A stretch of DNA of 64,000 bases from an uncultured Oscillospiraceae bacterium (lineage in GTDB: Bacteria; Bacillota; Clostridia; Oscillospirales; Acutalibacteraceae): assembly GCA_902465155.1 (NCBI GenBank), contig CABQLY010000004.1, positions 1-64,000 of the forward strand, read 5' to 3'. The notes below the pieces were generated by a model. That model did not search any database. It saw nothing but the letters and a program-made list of their open reading frames with translations, and was not told the DNA's origin. Position numbers and translations under genes: made by a program. The first letter of the stretch is position 1. Each line of letters begins with the position of its first letter. Of the stretch, positions 42,751 through 50,663 are shown in pieces.

Positions 42751-43950
42751 ATGAAAAAATTTGTAAATGCTATGGCAGTTGTTTGCTCACTGGCTTTAGT
42801 TGCCTGCTGCTTTGCAGGCTGCGGCGCTGGCGCAAAAAACTACACTTCCGGCAACACCACCTTTGTTATCGGCGCTTCCGGCCCGCTAACCGGCGGTGCA
42901 GGTGTTTACGGCCAGGGCGTTAAAAACGGTGCACAGATGGCTGTAGATGAAATTAACGAAAAAGGCGGTTTAAACGGCGTTAAGTTCTCGCTGGAAATGA
43001 TGGATGACAAAAACGACGCCTCTAATGTTTCGGTTAATTTTAGCACTTTGTTAGAAAAAGGTATGCAGGTAAGCCTTGGCTGCGTAACCACCAACCCCTG
43101 CTTAGAGTTCAAAAACCTTTCGAAGGACGAAAATGTTTTCTTCATTACACCTTCCGCCTCGAACGATAAGGTTCCGGAGTACGACAACGCTTACCAAATG
43201 TGCTTTGCCGACGGTAATCAGGGTAAAGCCGCTGCCGAGTATGTAAAAGGCAGCTACGCCGGCCAGACCATTGGCGTTCTGTACAAGTCTGACGACGCTT
43301 ACTCCACCGGCATTTTAGAGCAGTTTAAACAAACCATTGGCAGCGATGTTAAATTGGTCGAAGCCAGCTTCCAGGGTGAAAATGTAACCTCTTTTGACTC
43401 TCAGATTAACACCTTGAAGGATTGCAAATTCATCTTTATGCCAATTTACTACACCCCGGCCTCTCAGTTCATGGCCCAAGCAAAAAACACCATTGCCGCT
43501 GACGCTGTTTACTACGGCTGCGACGGTTTGGACGGTATTGATAACATTAAAGGTTTTGACATCTATACCATCCCGCAGGAGATCTCTTACCTTTCTCACT
43601 TTAACTCCAAGGCTACCGAAGGCCCGGCCTCTGAATTTGTTAAAAAGTACACTGCCAAGTACGGCGTCGATACTTTAAATCAGTTTGGTGCTTCTGCTTA
43701 CGATTGCGTATATGCCATTTACGACGCCATGAAGCAAGCCGGTGATAAGGTTACCGGCGTTACCATGTCGGCCTCTGACCTGTGTGAGGTATTAAAAGGC
43801 GTATTTAACGGCGGCTTTAAGTTTACCGGCGTTACCGGCGAATACAAAGACGGTGTGCAGTCCTCCATAACTTGGGAAAGCAACGGCTTTGTTAACAAGA
43901 GCGCTGTTAAGTATGTTGTAAAGGCAGCCGGCGCTACCAAAGCCAACTAA
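42751..43950 (+). CDS. livK: Branched-chain amino acid ABC transporter substrate-binding lipoprotein
   Basis: Periplasmic-type binding protein fold I (399 aa), lipid-anchored; the signal peptide ends in CCFAGCG. Mature protein starts with FVIGASGPLTGGAGVYGQGVKNGAQMAVDEINEKGG, the classical Leu/Ile/Val-binding family opening, and goes on with FFITPSASND and TIGVLYKSDDAYSTG. ATG 42751 follows GGAGG. It is the first gene of a complete liv operon; ligand within the branched-chain/urea/amide group is inferred. Confidence 0.93.
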   Translation: MKKFVNAMAVVCSLALVACCFAGCGAGAKNYTSGNTTFVIGASGPLTGGAGVYGQGVKNGAQMAVDEINEKGGLNGVKFSLEMMDDKNDASNVSVNFSTLLEKGMQVSLGCVTTNPCLEFKNLSKDENVFFITPSASNDKVPEYDNAYQMCFADGNQGKAAAEYVKGSYAGQTIGVLYKSDDAYSTGILEQFKQTIGSDVKLVEASFQGENVTSFDSQINTLKDCKFIFMPIYYTPASQFMAQAKNTIAADAVYYGCDGLDGIDNIKGFDIYTIPQEISYLSHFNSKATEGPASEFVKKYTAKYGVDTLNQFGASAYDCVYAIYDAMKQAGDKVTGVTMSASDLCEVLKGVFNGGFKFTGVTGEYKDGVQSSITWESNGFVNKSAVKYVVKAAGATKAN

Positions 43951-43985
43951 CAGGCACCTGTTTTGTAAATAATTAAATACTTCGG

Positions 43986-44016
43986 TTTGCTGGCGCGGGT
44001 AAACTGCGCCAGCAAA
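43986..44016 (+). terminator. Intercistronic hairpin between livK and livH
   Basis: TTTGCTGGCGC (43986-43996) pairs perfectly with GCGCCAGCAAA (44006-44016), then TTGTTGTTATTT. It is placed like the hairpin at 6965-6993 and probably raises binding-protein output relative to the membrane subunits. Confidence 0.65.
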
Positions 44017-44038
44017 TTGTTGTTATTTGGAGAAAGAT

Positions 44039-44911
44039 ATGGAATTTATTACAACTTTAATCAACGGTTTAAACCTTGGTGCTATTTACGCTATGATAGC
44101 GCTGGGCTACACCATGGTATACGGCATTGCAAAAATGTTAAACTTTGCACATGGCGATATCATTATGGTTGGCGGCTACACCATTTATGTTTTTTTAAAC
44201 CTTTCGGGCATGCCGCTGGTAGCCATTCTTGCTGCCGTTATTTTTTGTACCCTTTTAGGGATTGTGGTAGAACGCTTTGCCTACAAGCCCTTGCGTGGCG
44301 CCTCCCCCCTTGCGGTTTTAATTACCGCCATTGGCGTAAGTTACCTGCTGCAAAGCTTAGCGCAAATGATTTTTGGCACCGCGCAAAAAATGGTAAACCT
44401 GCCAAACCTGGGCAAGGTTGCGGTTGGCAGCGTTACCATAGAGGTTTCGGCCATTGTTACCTTAATTTCGGCAACAGTTATTATGGTGGCGTTAAACCTG
44501 TTTGTTAAATTTAGCAAGGTGGGCCGCGCCATGGTTGCCGTTTCGGAGGATAAAGGCGCCGCCCAGCTAATGGGCATTAATGTAAACAGCATTATTGCCA
44601 TTACCTTTGCAATTGGCTCGGCTTTGGCCGGGTTGGCCGGGCTGTTCTACCTGTTAAAATCCCCTAATATGTACGGCACCTTTGGCGCCATGCCCGGCAT
44701 TAAAGCCTTTACCGCTGCGGTTATTGGCGGCATTGGCTCTTTGCCCGGGGCAATGCTGGGCAGCGTGCTGCTTGGCGTTATTGAATGTATTTGCGATTCT
44801 ATTCAAGCCATTTCCCCCTATAAGGACGCCATTGAATTTAGTATTTTAATTATTATTTTGCTGGTTCGGCCCTCGGGCTTTCTTGGCAAAAAACGGAGGG
44901 AGAAGGTTTAA
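44039..44911 (+). CDS. livH: Branched-chain amino acid ABC transporter permease LivH
   Basis: Integral membrane permease (290 aa) with about eight hydrophobic segments. Family features: LINGLNLGAIYAMIALGYTMVYG, LNFAHGDIIMVG, and the coupling region SEDKGAAQLMGIN. The C-terminal part has KAFTAAVIGGIGSLPGAMLG. ATG 44039 has GGAG seven bases upstream; an in-frame TTG at 44027 overlaps that site. It overlaps livM by one base. Confidence 0.93.
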   Translation: MEFITTLINGLNLGAIYAMIALGYTMVYGIAKMLNFAHGDIIMVGGYTIYVFLNLSGMPLVAILAAVIFCTLLGIVVERFAYKPLRGASPLAVLITAIGVSYLLQSLAQMIFGTAQKMVNLPNLGKVAVGSVTIEVSAIVTLISATVIMVALNLFVKFSKVGRAMVAVSEDKGAAQLMGINVNSIIAITFAIGSALAGLAGLFYLLKSPNMYGTFGAMPGIKAFTAAVIGGIGSLPGAMLGSVLLGVIECICDSIQAISPYKDAIEFSILIIILLVRPSGFLGKKRREKV

Positions 44912-46050
44912 TGACTATGCTGCAAAAATTAAAGGCCGCAAAATGGAAACACTACATAAACTATGTTGTTGTTGGCGCCATTGGCCTTGTTTACACCATT
45001 TTAGCTTTAACCGGCGGCTTAAAAAGCTCTACCACCATGCTGCTGGAAAAGGTTTCTATTAGCGTAATTGCCGCTGTTTCACTTAGTCTTGTGGTTGGCT
45101 TCTTGGGCGAGTTGAGCCTGGGCCACGCCGGCTTTATGTGCATTGGCGCTTACCTTGGCGGTAAAGTTTCAGCCTTGTTAGAGCCGGTGTTAGGCCGCTC
45201 CAACATGCTGCTTAATTTTATTGTTGCGTTAATTGTTGGCGGTGTTTGCGCTGCCGTATTCGGCGCCATTATTGGCCTGCCGGCTCTGCGCCTAAAGGGC
45301 GACTACCTAGCCATTGTTACCCTGGCCTTTGGCGAAATTGTAAAGGTTATTTTTCAGCAATCTAAAACCTTTGATGCCAACCTTGGTCTGCCAACCCCGC
45401 GCTATGATAAGGATACTTTCTTTATCATCTGCTTTGTCATGATTTTGGCCACGCTGGCCGTTTCGCAAAACCTAATTCGCAGTAAGCACGGCCGCGCCAT
45501 TACCTCTATACGCGATAACGAAATTGCCGCAAAAGCAACCGGCATTAATGTAACCCGCTACAAATTAACGGTGTTTACCATTTCGGCCTTTTTTGCCGGC
45601 GTTGCCGGGGTGCTGTTTAGCTTTAGCAACAACACCGTGCAAAGCGTAAAGTTTGGTTACAACTATTCAATTGAAATTTTGGTAATGGTTGTTTTGGGCG
45701 GTATGGGCAGCATTAACGGTTCTATTATTGCCGCCGCTTTAATCACCTACCTTAACATTAAGCTGCAAACCATGCTAACCGGCGACCAGGCCGTTTTAAA
45801 AGACTTTTTCTACGCCTTAATTTTAATTTTGGTTGTAATTTACAACAATGCACCGGCTTTACAGGGCTTTCGCGAAAAATACAACTTTAAAGTCTTGGTT
45901 GCAAAATTTAAAAAACCGCGGCACGACCCGTCTGTTATTAAAGATGACGAGTCTAAGTGGGACCGTGTACCCTCTAAAATTAAAATGGATGCGCTGCTTT
46001 CGGTAGACCTAACCAACAAAACCGATAAACCGGATAAGGAGGATAAATAA
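44911..46050 (+). CDS. livM: Branched-chain amino acid ABC transporter permease LivM
   Basis: Second permease subunit (379 aa). Landmarks are LVVGFLGELSLGHAGFMCIGAYLGG, LRLKGDYLAIVTLAFGEI, and the coupling loop SIRDNEIAAKATGINVTRYKL. Beyond the last transmembrane helix (about residue 310) there is a hydrophilic, Lys/Asp-rich tail of some 60 residues, longer than usual, probably cytoplasmic. The ATG overlaps the livH stop. Confidence 0.93.
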   Translation: MTMLQKLKAAKWKHYINYVVVGAIGLVYTILALTGGLKSSTTMLLEKVSISVIAAVSLSLVVGFLGELSLGHAGFMCIGAYLGGKVSALLEPVLGRSNMLLNFIVALIVGGVCAAVFGAIIGLPALRLKGDYLAIVTLAFGEIVKVIFQQSKTFDANLGLPTPRYDKDTFFIICFVMILATLAVSQNLIRSKHGRAITSIRDNEIAAKATGINVTRYKLTVFTISAFFAGVAGVLFSFSNNTVQSVKFGYNYSIEILVMVVLGGMGSINGSIIAAALITYLNIKLQTMLTGDQAVLKDFFYALILILVVIYNNAPALQGFREKYNFKVLVAKFKKPRHDPSVIKDDESKWDRVPSKIKMDALLSVDLTNKTDKPDKEDK

Positions 46051-46820
46051 TGTCTGAATATGTTCTTGAAACAAAAGACCTTGGCATTTCCTTTGGCGGT
46101 TTAAAGGCGGTGCAGCATGTTAATTTAAAAATTAAAGAGCGCCAGCTTTACGGCTTGGTTGGGCCGAACGGCGCCGGCAAAACAACCATTTTTAACCTGC
46201 TAACCGGGGTTTACACCCCAACCGAGGGTGACTTTTTTCTTTGCGGGGAATCTTTAAAAGGCTGCAACCAGGAAAAAATTAACCACAAGGGCATTGCCCG
46301 TACCTTTCAAAATATTCGCCTGTTTAACAACATGAGCGTTATTCGCAATGTAATGGTAGGGCTGCACAACCAGCCGGAGTTTAAATGCACCCTGCTTGAA
46401 AGCCTGTTTCGCCTGCCACGCCATTTTAAGGTAGAAAAGGCCATGCGCCAAAAGGCTAAAGAAATTTTGCGCGTAGTAGGGCTGGAGGAGGAGCGCAACA
46501 ACCTTTCCTGCAACCTGCCCTATGGCAAACAGCGCAAGCTTGAAATTGCCCGCGCCCTGGCTACCAACCCTAAGCTGCTGCTTTTAGACGAACCTGCCGC
46601 CGGCATGAACCCTAACGAAACCGCAGAGCTTATGGAGGTTATTCGCTACATTCGCGACAATTACAACATGACTATTTTGCTGATTGAGCACGATATGAAA
46701 TTTGTTTCCGGCCTTTGTGACGAAATTACCGTTTTAAACTTCGGCACCGTGCTAACGCAGGGTGAAACCAAAGAGGCTTTAAGCAACCCCGAGGTTATTA
46801 AAGCCTACATTGGAGGGTAA
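46050..46820 (+). CDS. livG: Branched-chain amino acid ABC transporter ATP-binding protein LivG
   Basis: ATPase subunit (256 aa). Walker A GPNGAGKTT (about residues 35-43), Q-loop TFQNIRLFNNMS, a degenerate signature NLPYGKQRKLEIARAL typical of LivG, Walker B LLLDEPAAGMNP and switch His in LLIEHDMKFV. ATG 46050 shares a base with the livM stop (TAATG). Confidence 0.95.
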   Translation: MSEYVLETKDLGISFGGLKAVQHVNLKIKERQLYGLVGPNGAGKTTIFNLLTGVYTPTEGDFFLCGESLKGCNQEKINHKGIARTFQNIRLFNNMSVIRNVMVGLHNQPEFKCTLLESLFRLPRHFKVEKAMRQKAKEILRVVGLEEERNNLSCNLPYGKQRKLEIARALATNPKLLLLDEPAAGMNPNETAELMEVIRYIRDNYNMTILLIEHDMKFVSGLCDEITVLNFGTVLTQGETKEALSNPEVIKAYIGG

Positions 46821-46825
46821 AAGCT

Positions 46826-47536
46826 ATGGCATTATTAGAAGTAAAAAATCTTGAGGTTTGTTACGGCGTTATTCGCGCTTTAAAGGGCATTAGCTTTGAG
46901 GTTAACGAGGGCGAAATTGTTACCTTAATTGGGGCCAACGGCGCCGGTAAAACAACCACCATGCAAAGCGTTATGGGGCTTATTCCCTCCAGCGGCGGAA
47001 CCGTTACCTACAACGGGCAGGATATTACCAAGCTGCCCTGCCACAAAACCGTGCATTTAGGCATGGCCCAGGTGCCGGAAGGGCGCCGCGTATTCCAAGA
47101 GCTTACGGTTTACGAAAACCTGTTAATGGGCGCCTACACCCGTAAGGATAAAGCCGAAGTTCAGCAAACTATTCAATCGGTTTACGAAAGCTTTCCCCGC
47201 TTAGAGGAGCGCAAAAAGCAGGTTGCCGGCACACTTTCGGGCGGCGAGCAGCAAATGCTGGCCATGGGCCGGGCGCTAATGTCTCACCCCAAAATTTTGC
47301 TGTTAGATGAGCCTTCTATGGGTCTTTCCCCCCTGCTGGTTACCGAGATTTTTGATATTATTAAAAGCATTAACGAAAAAGGCACCACCGTGTTGCTGGT
47401 AGAGCAAAACGCCAAAAAGGCCCTTTCAATTTCCAACCGGGCCTATGTGTTAGAAACCGGCTCTATTGTGCTTTCCGGCAATTCTAACGAGCTAATGCAC
47501 AACCCGGCCATTCAAAAGGCCTATTTAGGGGAATAA
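46826..47536 (+). CDS. livF: Branched-chain amino acid ABC transporter ATP-binding protein LivF
   Basis: Second ATPase subunit (236 aa), which forms a heterodimer with LivG. Walker A GANGAGKTT, the LivF-type VPEGRRVFQELTVYENL, signature LSGGEQQMLAMGRAL, Walker B LLLDEPSMGLSP and LLVEQNAKKAL. GGAGGG precedes ATG 46826. Last gene of the operon, followed by a terminator. Confidence 0.95.
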   Translation: MALLEVKNLEVCYGVIRALKGISFEVNEGEIVTLIGANGAGKTTTMQSVMGLIPSSGGTVTYNGQDITKLPCHKTVHLGMAQVPEGRRVFQELTVYENLLMGAYTRKDKAEVQQTIQSVYESFPRLEERKKQVAGTLSGGEQQMLAMGRALMSHPKILLLDEPSMGLSPLLVTEIFDIIKSINEKGTTVLLVEQNAKKALSISNRAYVLETGSIVLSGNSNELMHNPAIQKAYLGE

Positions 47537-47591
47537 CCGGCTTTACCTAACCGCTTTTCCCCGCACTGCAAACGAAAAACACAAAAAAACG

Positions 47592-47635
47592 CAGCAGCCG
47601 CTCGGTTTTTACCGGGCGGCCGCTGTTTTTGTTTT
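47592..47635. terminator. Bidirectional terminator between livF and the GH3 gene
   Basis: 47592-47605 pairs with 47612-47625 at 13 of 14 positions around TTTTTA. Plus-strand GTTTTTGTTTT and minus-strand GTTTTTTTGTG both follow the stem, so it can stop both convergent units. Confidence 0.88.
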
Positions 47636-47651
47636 GCCTATTTTTAATGCG

Positions 47652-50390
47652 TTAAATTTTAACCTCTAATTCCAGCACGGTAACTGTCTTTTCAAAGGTT
47701 AAGGTTACCTTGTTTTCCTGCACTTTTAAATCTTTTTGCTTTAGCAGGCGGGTTACCCAAAACTCTTTGCCGCCGTTGCCGTTAACCGAAAAGGCTACGG
47801 TGCTTTCGCCGTTAATGGTTAGGGTTATGGGGCTTTGCGCCAGCTCGTTGCCCGTTACCTGCAGCTTTAATTTAACCAAAGCCGGCTGCTTTTCACCAAA
47901 GGTGGCGGTAAATTCTGTGTTGTTTTGCACCCCGTTTAAATGTACCGCCGTTTGCATTTTGCTTTCATCTACCGTTTCAAAAACCGGTTTTTTGCAGCCG
48001 CCGTCTACAAACCGCAAAAAGGTTGGGGAAAGCATTATGTACCGTAGCAAATTGGCAACACAGCGCTGCAGGCTGCCGCGGGTAATGTACCCCTCTTTTA
48101 ACCCCTCAAACAAATTGGTTGGCTGCGTTTCGGCCGAAGGGCAAACCATGAAAATATCGTTCTGCGCACGAATCATTGCCTTTTGGTTGCCTTTTTTACC
48201 GGGCTCGCCCGCACAGCTGGAATGGGCCCACCAGTCGGTCATTACAATACCGTCGTAGCCCCACTCGTTACGCAAAATGGTGGTGTTTAAATCGTAATTA
48301 GAGGAGGTCCAGTAGCCGTTTACCGGGTTGTAAGAGGTCATAATTGCGGTTGCGTGCCCCTCCTTCACCGCAATTTCAAAGCCCTTTAGGTAAATTTCCC
48401 GCAGCGCCCGGGCCGAAACAACCGCCTCTACAAACCAGCGGCCGCGCTCCCGGTTGTTGCAGCAAAAATGCTTAATGGTGGTAGTGCTGCCCGTTTTGGC
48501 AACGCCGCGGCTAGCCGCTGCGCCCATTTTGCCGGTTAGCAGCGGGTCCTCGGAATAATATTCAAAGTTCCGCCCGTTTAACGGGTTACGGTGAATATTC
48601 ATACCCGGTGCCAATAAAGTATCTACCTTGTAGGCAAAGCACTCCATGCCAACAAATTCGTGCAGCGCCTCCATAGCGGCCTCATCAAAGGTTGCAGCCA
48701 GCAGGGTGCCAATGGGAATAGAGGTGGCCTTTAAACCGGTAGAAAGGCGCAGGCCGGCGGGGCCGTCGCTGGCGCACAAAACCGGAATACCAAAATCTAA
48801 AAGAGCGTTGGTAATCCCGCCAAAGGCGGCGCCGGTTCCGGGCGTTACCTTGGGGCTGCACATACCCTCGCCCAACACCAGGGTGCAAAGGTCGGTATCG
48901 CTCATTTGTGCAATAAAATCCTTTAACTCGGCTTTTTCAAGGGCAACATCAACCAATTTAATGCCGCGGTCGCCGGTGTAGGCAATCTCCTCCGGTCGGT
49001 CTGCCATCGCCCGCTGTTCCATGTTGGTTTCGGCGGTTGGCACCGGGGCGTAAACGGCCGTTACGGTACCGTCGGCCTGCGGCTGTGCCTGTAAACGCTC
49101 AAAGCTTTTTTGCGGGGCCATGGCCTCCTGCAATTGCTGCACGGCCACCGTGCTTTCCTGCCGGTAGCAAAGCACCTCTTTACTGCTGCGTACATCGGTG
49201 CCGGCAAAAATGCGATAGTCGCCCATTTCTAATACATAAGCGTTTTTAAAGCCGGTTGCTCCGCTGTCATCAAACGCGGCCATTTTTTTAATGTTAAAGC
49301 TAACGGTTAAGGTTTGCTCCTCGCCCGGGGCCAGCGTTTTGGTTTTTGCAAAGCCTACCAGCTGTTTTGCGGGGTTGCACAGCTTTGCACAGGGAGCACC
49401 GTAGTAAACCTGCACTACCTCGCGCGCGGCAAAATTGCCGGTGTTTTGAACCGTTGCCGTAACGGCAATTTCACCGTTTTGCACCTTGGCGCTGTATTGA
49501 ATGTTAAAGGTTGTGTAGGTTAACCCAAAACCAAAGGGGTACTGTACCTTTTCTTTCGCAAAGGTTTCAAAATAGCGGTAGCCTACAAAAATGTCCTCTT
49601 TATAATATAAATGGTCGTTGTCGTTAAAATTGGCGGTAGAGGGGTAATCCTCAATGCTAAAGGCCTGTGTATCCGGCAGCTTACCGCCGGGCGAAACACG
49701 CCCGCAAAGAATATCGGCCAGCGCGTTGGCCCCCTCCATGCCGCCCTGCCAGGCGTACAAAAAGGCCGGAACGCTGTATTTTTCGGTAAATTTTAAATCA
49801 ATAATATTTCCAACATTTAAAACAACAACAAATTTTTTAAAGTGTGCCGCAACCAACCGAATCATATTTTCTTCCACTTCGGTTAAAAGGTAGCTGCCCG
49901 GCTCAGCAGCATTGTCATGGTCCTCGCCAGAGCTGCGGCCAATAATAACAACCGCGCTGCTATTCCGCTCGGCCGCGGCACAAACAACCGGCTCCTCCAG
50001 CGGCATTTCAACCTGGCAGCAGGGCTCGCTGGCCCAACCGTGACCGTTATCAAACGGGTGCTGCTCAATCCACGCCTCGTAAATTTCAGCCAGCTGCTCA
50101 TCAACTAAAATTCCGCCATCTTTGCGTAAGGATTCCATAATACAGGGCAAATGCTTTACATTCACCGCACCGCCCGAGCCGGTTCCGCTTTTGTAGTAGG
50201 TGGTTTGCATCCGGCCAAAAACAGCAACGCGCTCCCCTTTTTTAAAAGGCAAAACGCCGTTGTTTCTTAAAAGCACCGCACCGTCGGCCGCAATTTTTCG
50301 GCAAAGCGTTGCCGCTTCGTCTATTGGCCCGGCAGGCAGTTCCCAAATGCGCAAGCCTTGAACGGTTTTGTTTTTATCAATTTTTAACAT
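47652..50390 (-). CDS. Glycoside hydrolase family 3 enzyme with swapped domain order
   Basis: A 912-aa cytoplasmic (no signal peptide) GH3 beta-glycosidase-type enzyme. The domain order is reversed relative to most GH3: the C-terminal-type alpha/beta domain comes first (about residues 20-230, GAVLLRNNGVLPF, FGLTYTTF near 290), followed by a fibronectin-III-like domain (about 290-410), and the (beta/alpha) barrel domain comes last (about 490-800). The nucleophile is Asp719 in GIVMTDWWAH; substrate-site segments KHFCCNNRE and MTSYNPVNG are present. Swapped GH3 enzymes are known from rumen Ruminococcus and Butyrivibrio. ATG 50390 follows GGAGGCG. Substrate, probably beta-glucoside or a related oligosaccharide, is inferred. 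Confidence 0.88.
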   Translation of the reverse strand: MLKIDKNKTVQGLRIWELPAGPIDEAATLCRKIAADGAVLLRNNGVLPFKKGERVAVFGRMQTTYYKSGTGSGGAVNVKHLPCIMESLRKDGGILVDEQLAEIYEAWIEQHPFDNGHGWASEPCCQVEMPLEEPVVCAAAERNSSAVVIIGRSSGEDHDNAAEPGSYLLTEVEENMIRLVAAHFKKFVVVLNVGNIIDLKFTEKYSVPAFLYAWQGGMEGANALADILCGRVSPGGKLPDTQAFSIEDYPSTANFNDNDHLYYKEDIFVGYRYFETFAKEKVQYPFGFGLTYTTFNIQYSAKVQNGEIAVTATVQNTGNFAAREVVQVYYGAPCAKLCNPAKQLVGFAKTKTLAPGEEQTLTVSFNIKKMAAFDDSGATGFKNAYVLEMGDYRIFAGTDVRSSKEVLCYRQESTVAVQQLQEAMAPQKSFERLQAQPQADGTVTAVYAPVPTAETNMEQRAMADRPEEIAYTGDRGIKLVDVALEKAELKDFIAQMSDTDLCTLVLGEGMCSPKVTPGTGAAFGGITNALLDFGIPVLCASDGPAGLRLSTGLKATSIPIGTLLAATFDEAAMEALHEFVGMECFAYKVDTLLAPGMNIHRNPLNGRNFEYYSEDPLLTGKMGAAASRGVAKTGSTTTIKHFCCNNRERGRWFVEAVVSARALREIYLKGFEIAVKEGHATAIMTSYNPVNGYWTSSNYDLNTTILRNEWGYDGIVMTDWWAHSSCAGEPGKKGNQKAMIRAQNDIFMVCPSAETQPTNLFEGLKEGYITRGSLQRCVANLLRYIMLSPTFLRFVDGGCKKPVFETVDESKMQTAVHLNGVQNNTEFTATFGEKQPALVKLKLQVTGNELAQSPITLTINGESTVAFSVNGNGGKEFWVTRLLKQKDLKVQENKVTLTFEKTVTVLELEVKI

Positions 50391-50603
50391 CAAAGCGCCT
50401 CCATGAATCATATTTTACCTAAATATTTTAACACACCCAACTACCTAAAGCAATTAACCGGCAAAACATTGCAAATATCTGTCTAATTATTTGCAAGAAA
50501 TGGCCAGTTTTGTAAAAAACAATACCTTTTGCTTTCCTTACCGCCGCCAGCAAGGTGGTTTAAAAGTGGTTTGTTTTTTAATAATTTTGTTGCGTTTTTG
50601 TTC

Positions 50604-50632
50604 TTTTCAAAAGCGCTGCCGTTTGCTATAAT
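50604..50632 (+). promoter_or_regulatory. Promoter of the GH101/129-like gene
   Basis: TATAAT at 50627-50632 with TTTTCA at 50604-50609, spacer 17 bp; the -35 box is weak. Shine-Dalgarno GGGAGGTG lies at 50648-50655. Confidence 0.6.
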
Positions 50633-50663
50633 TAGGGTAAAATAAACGGGAGGTGCGGCAATT

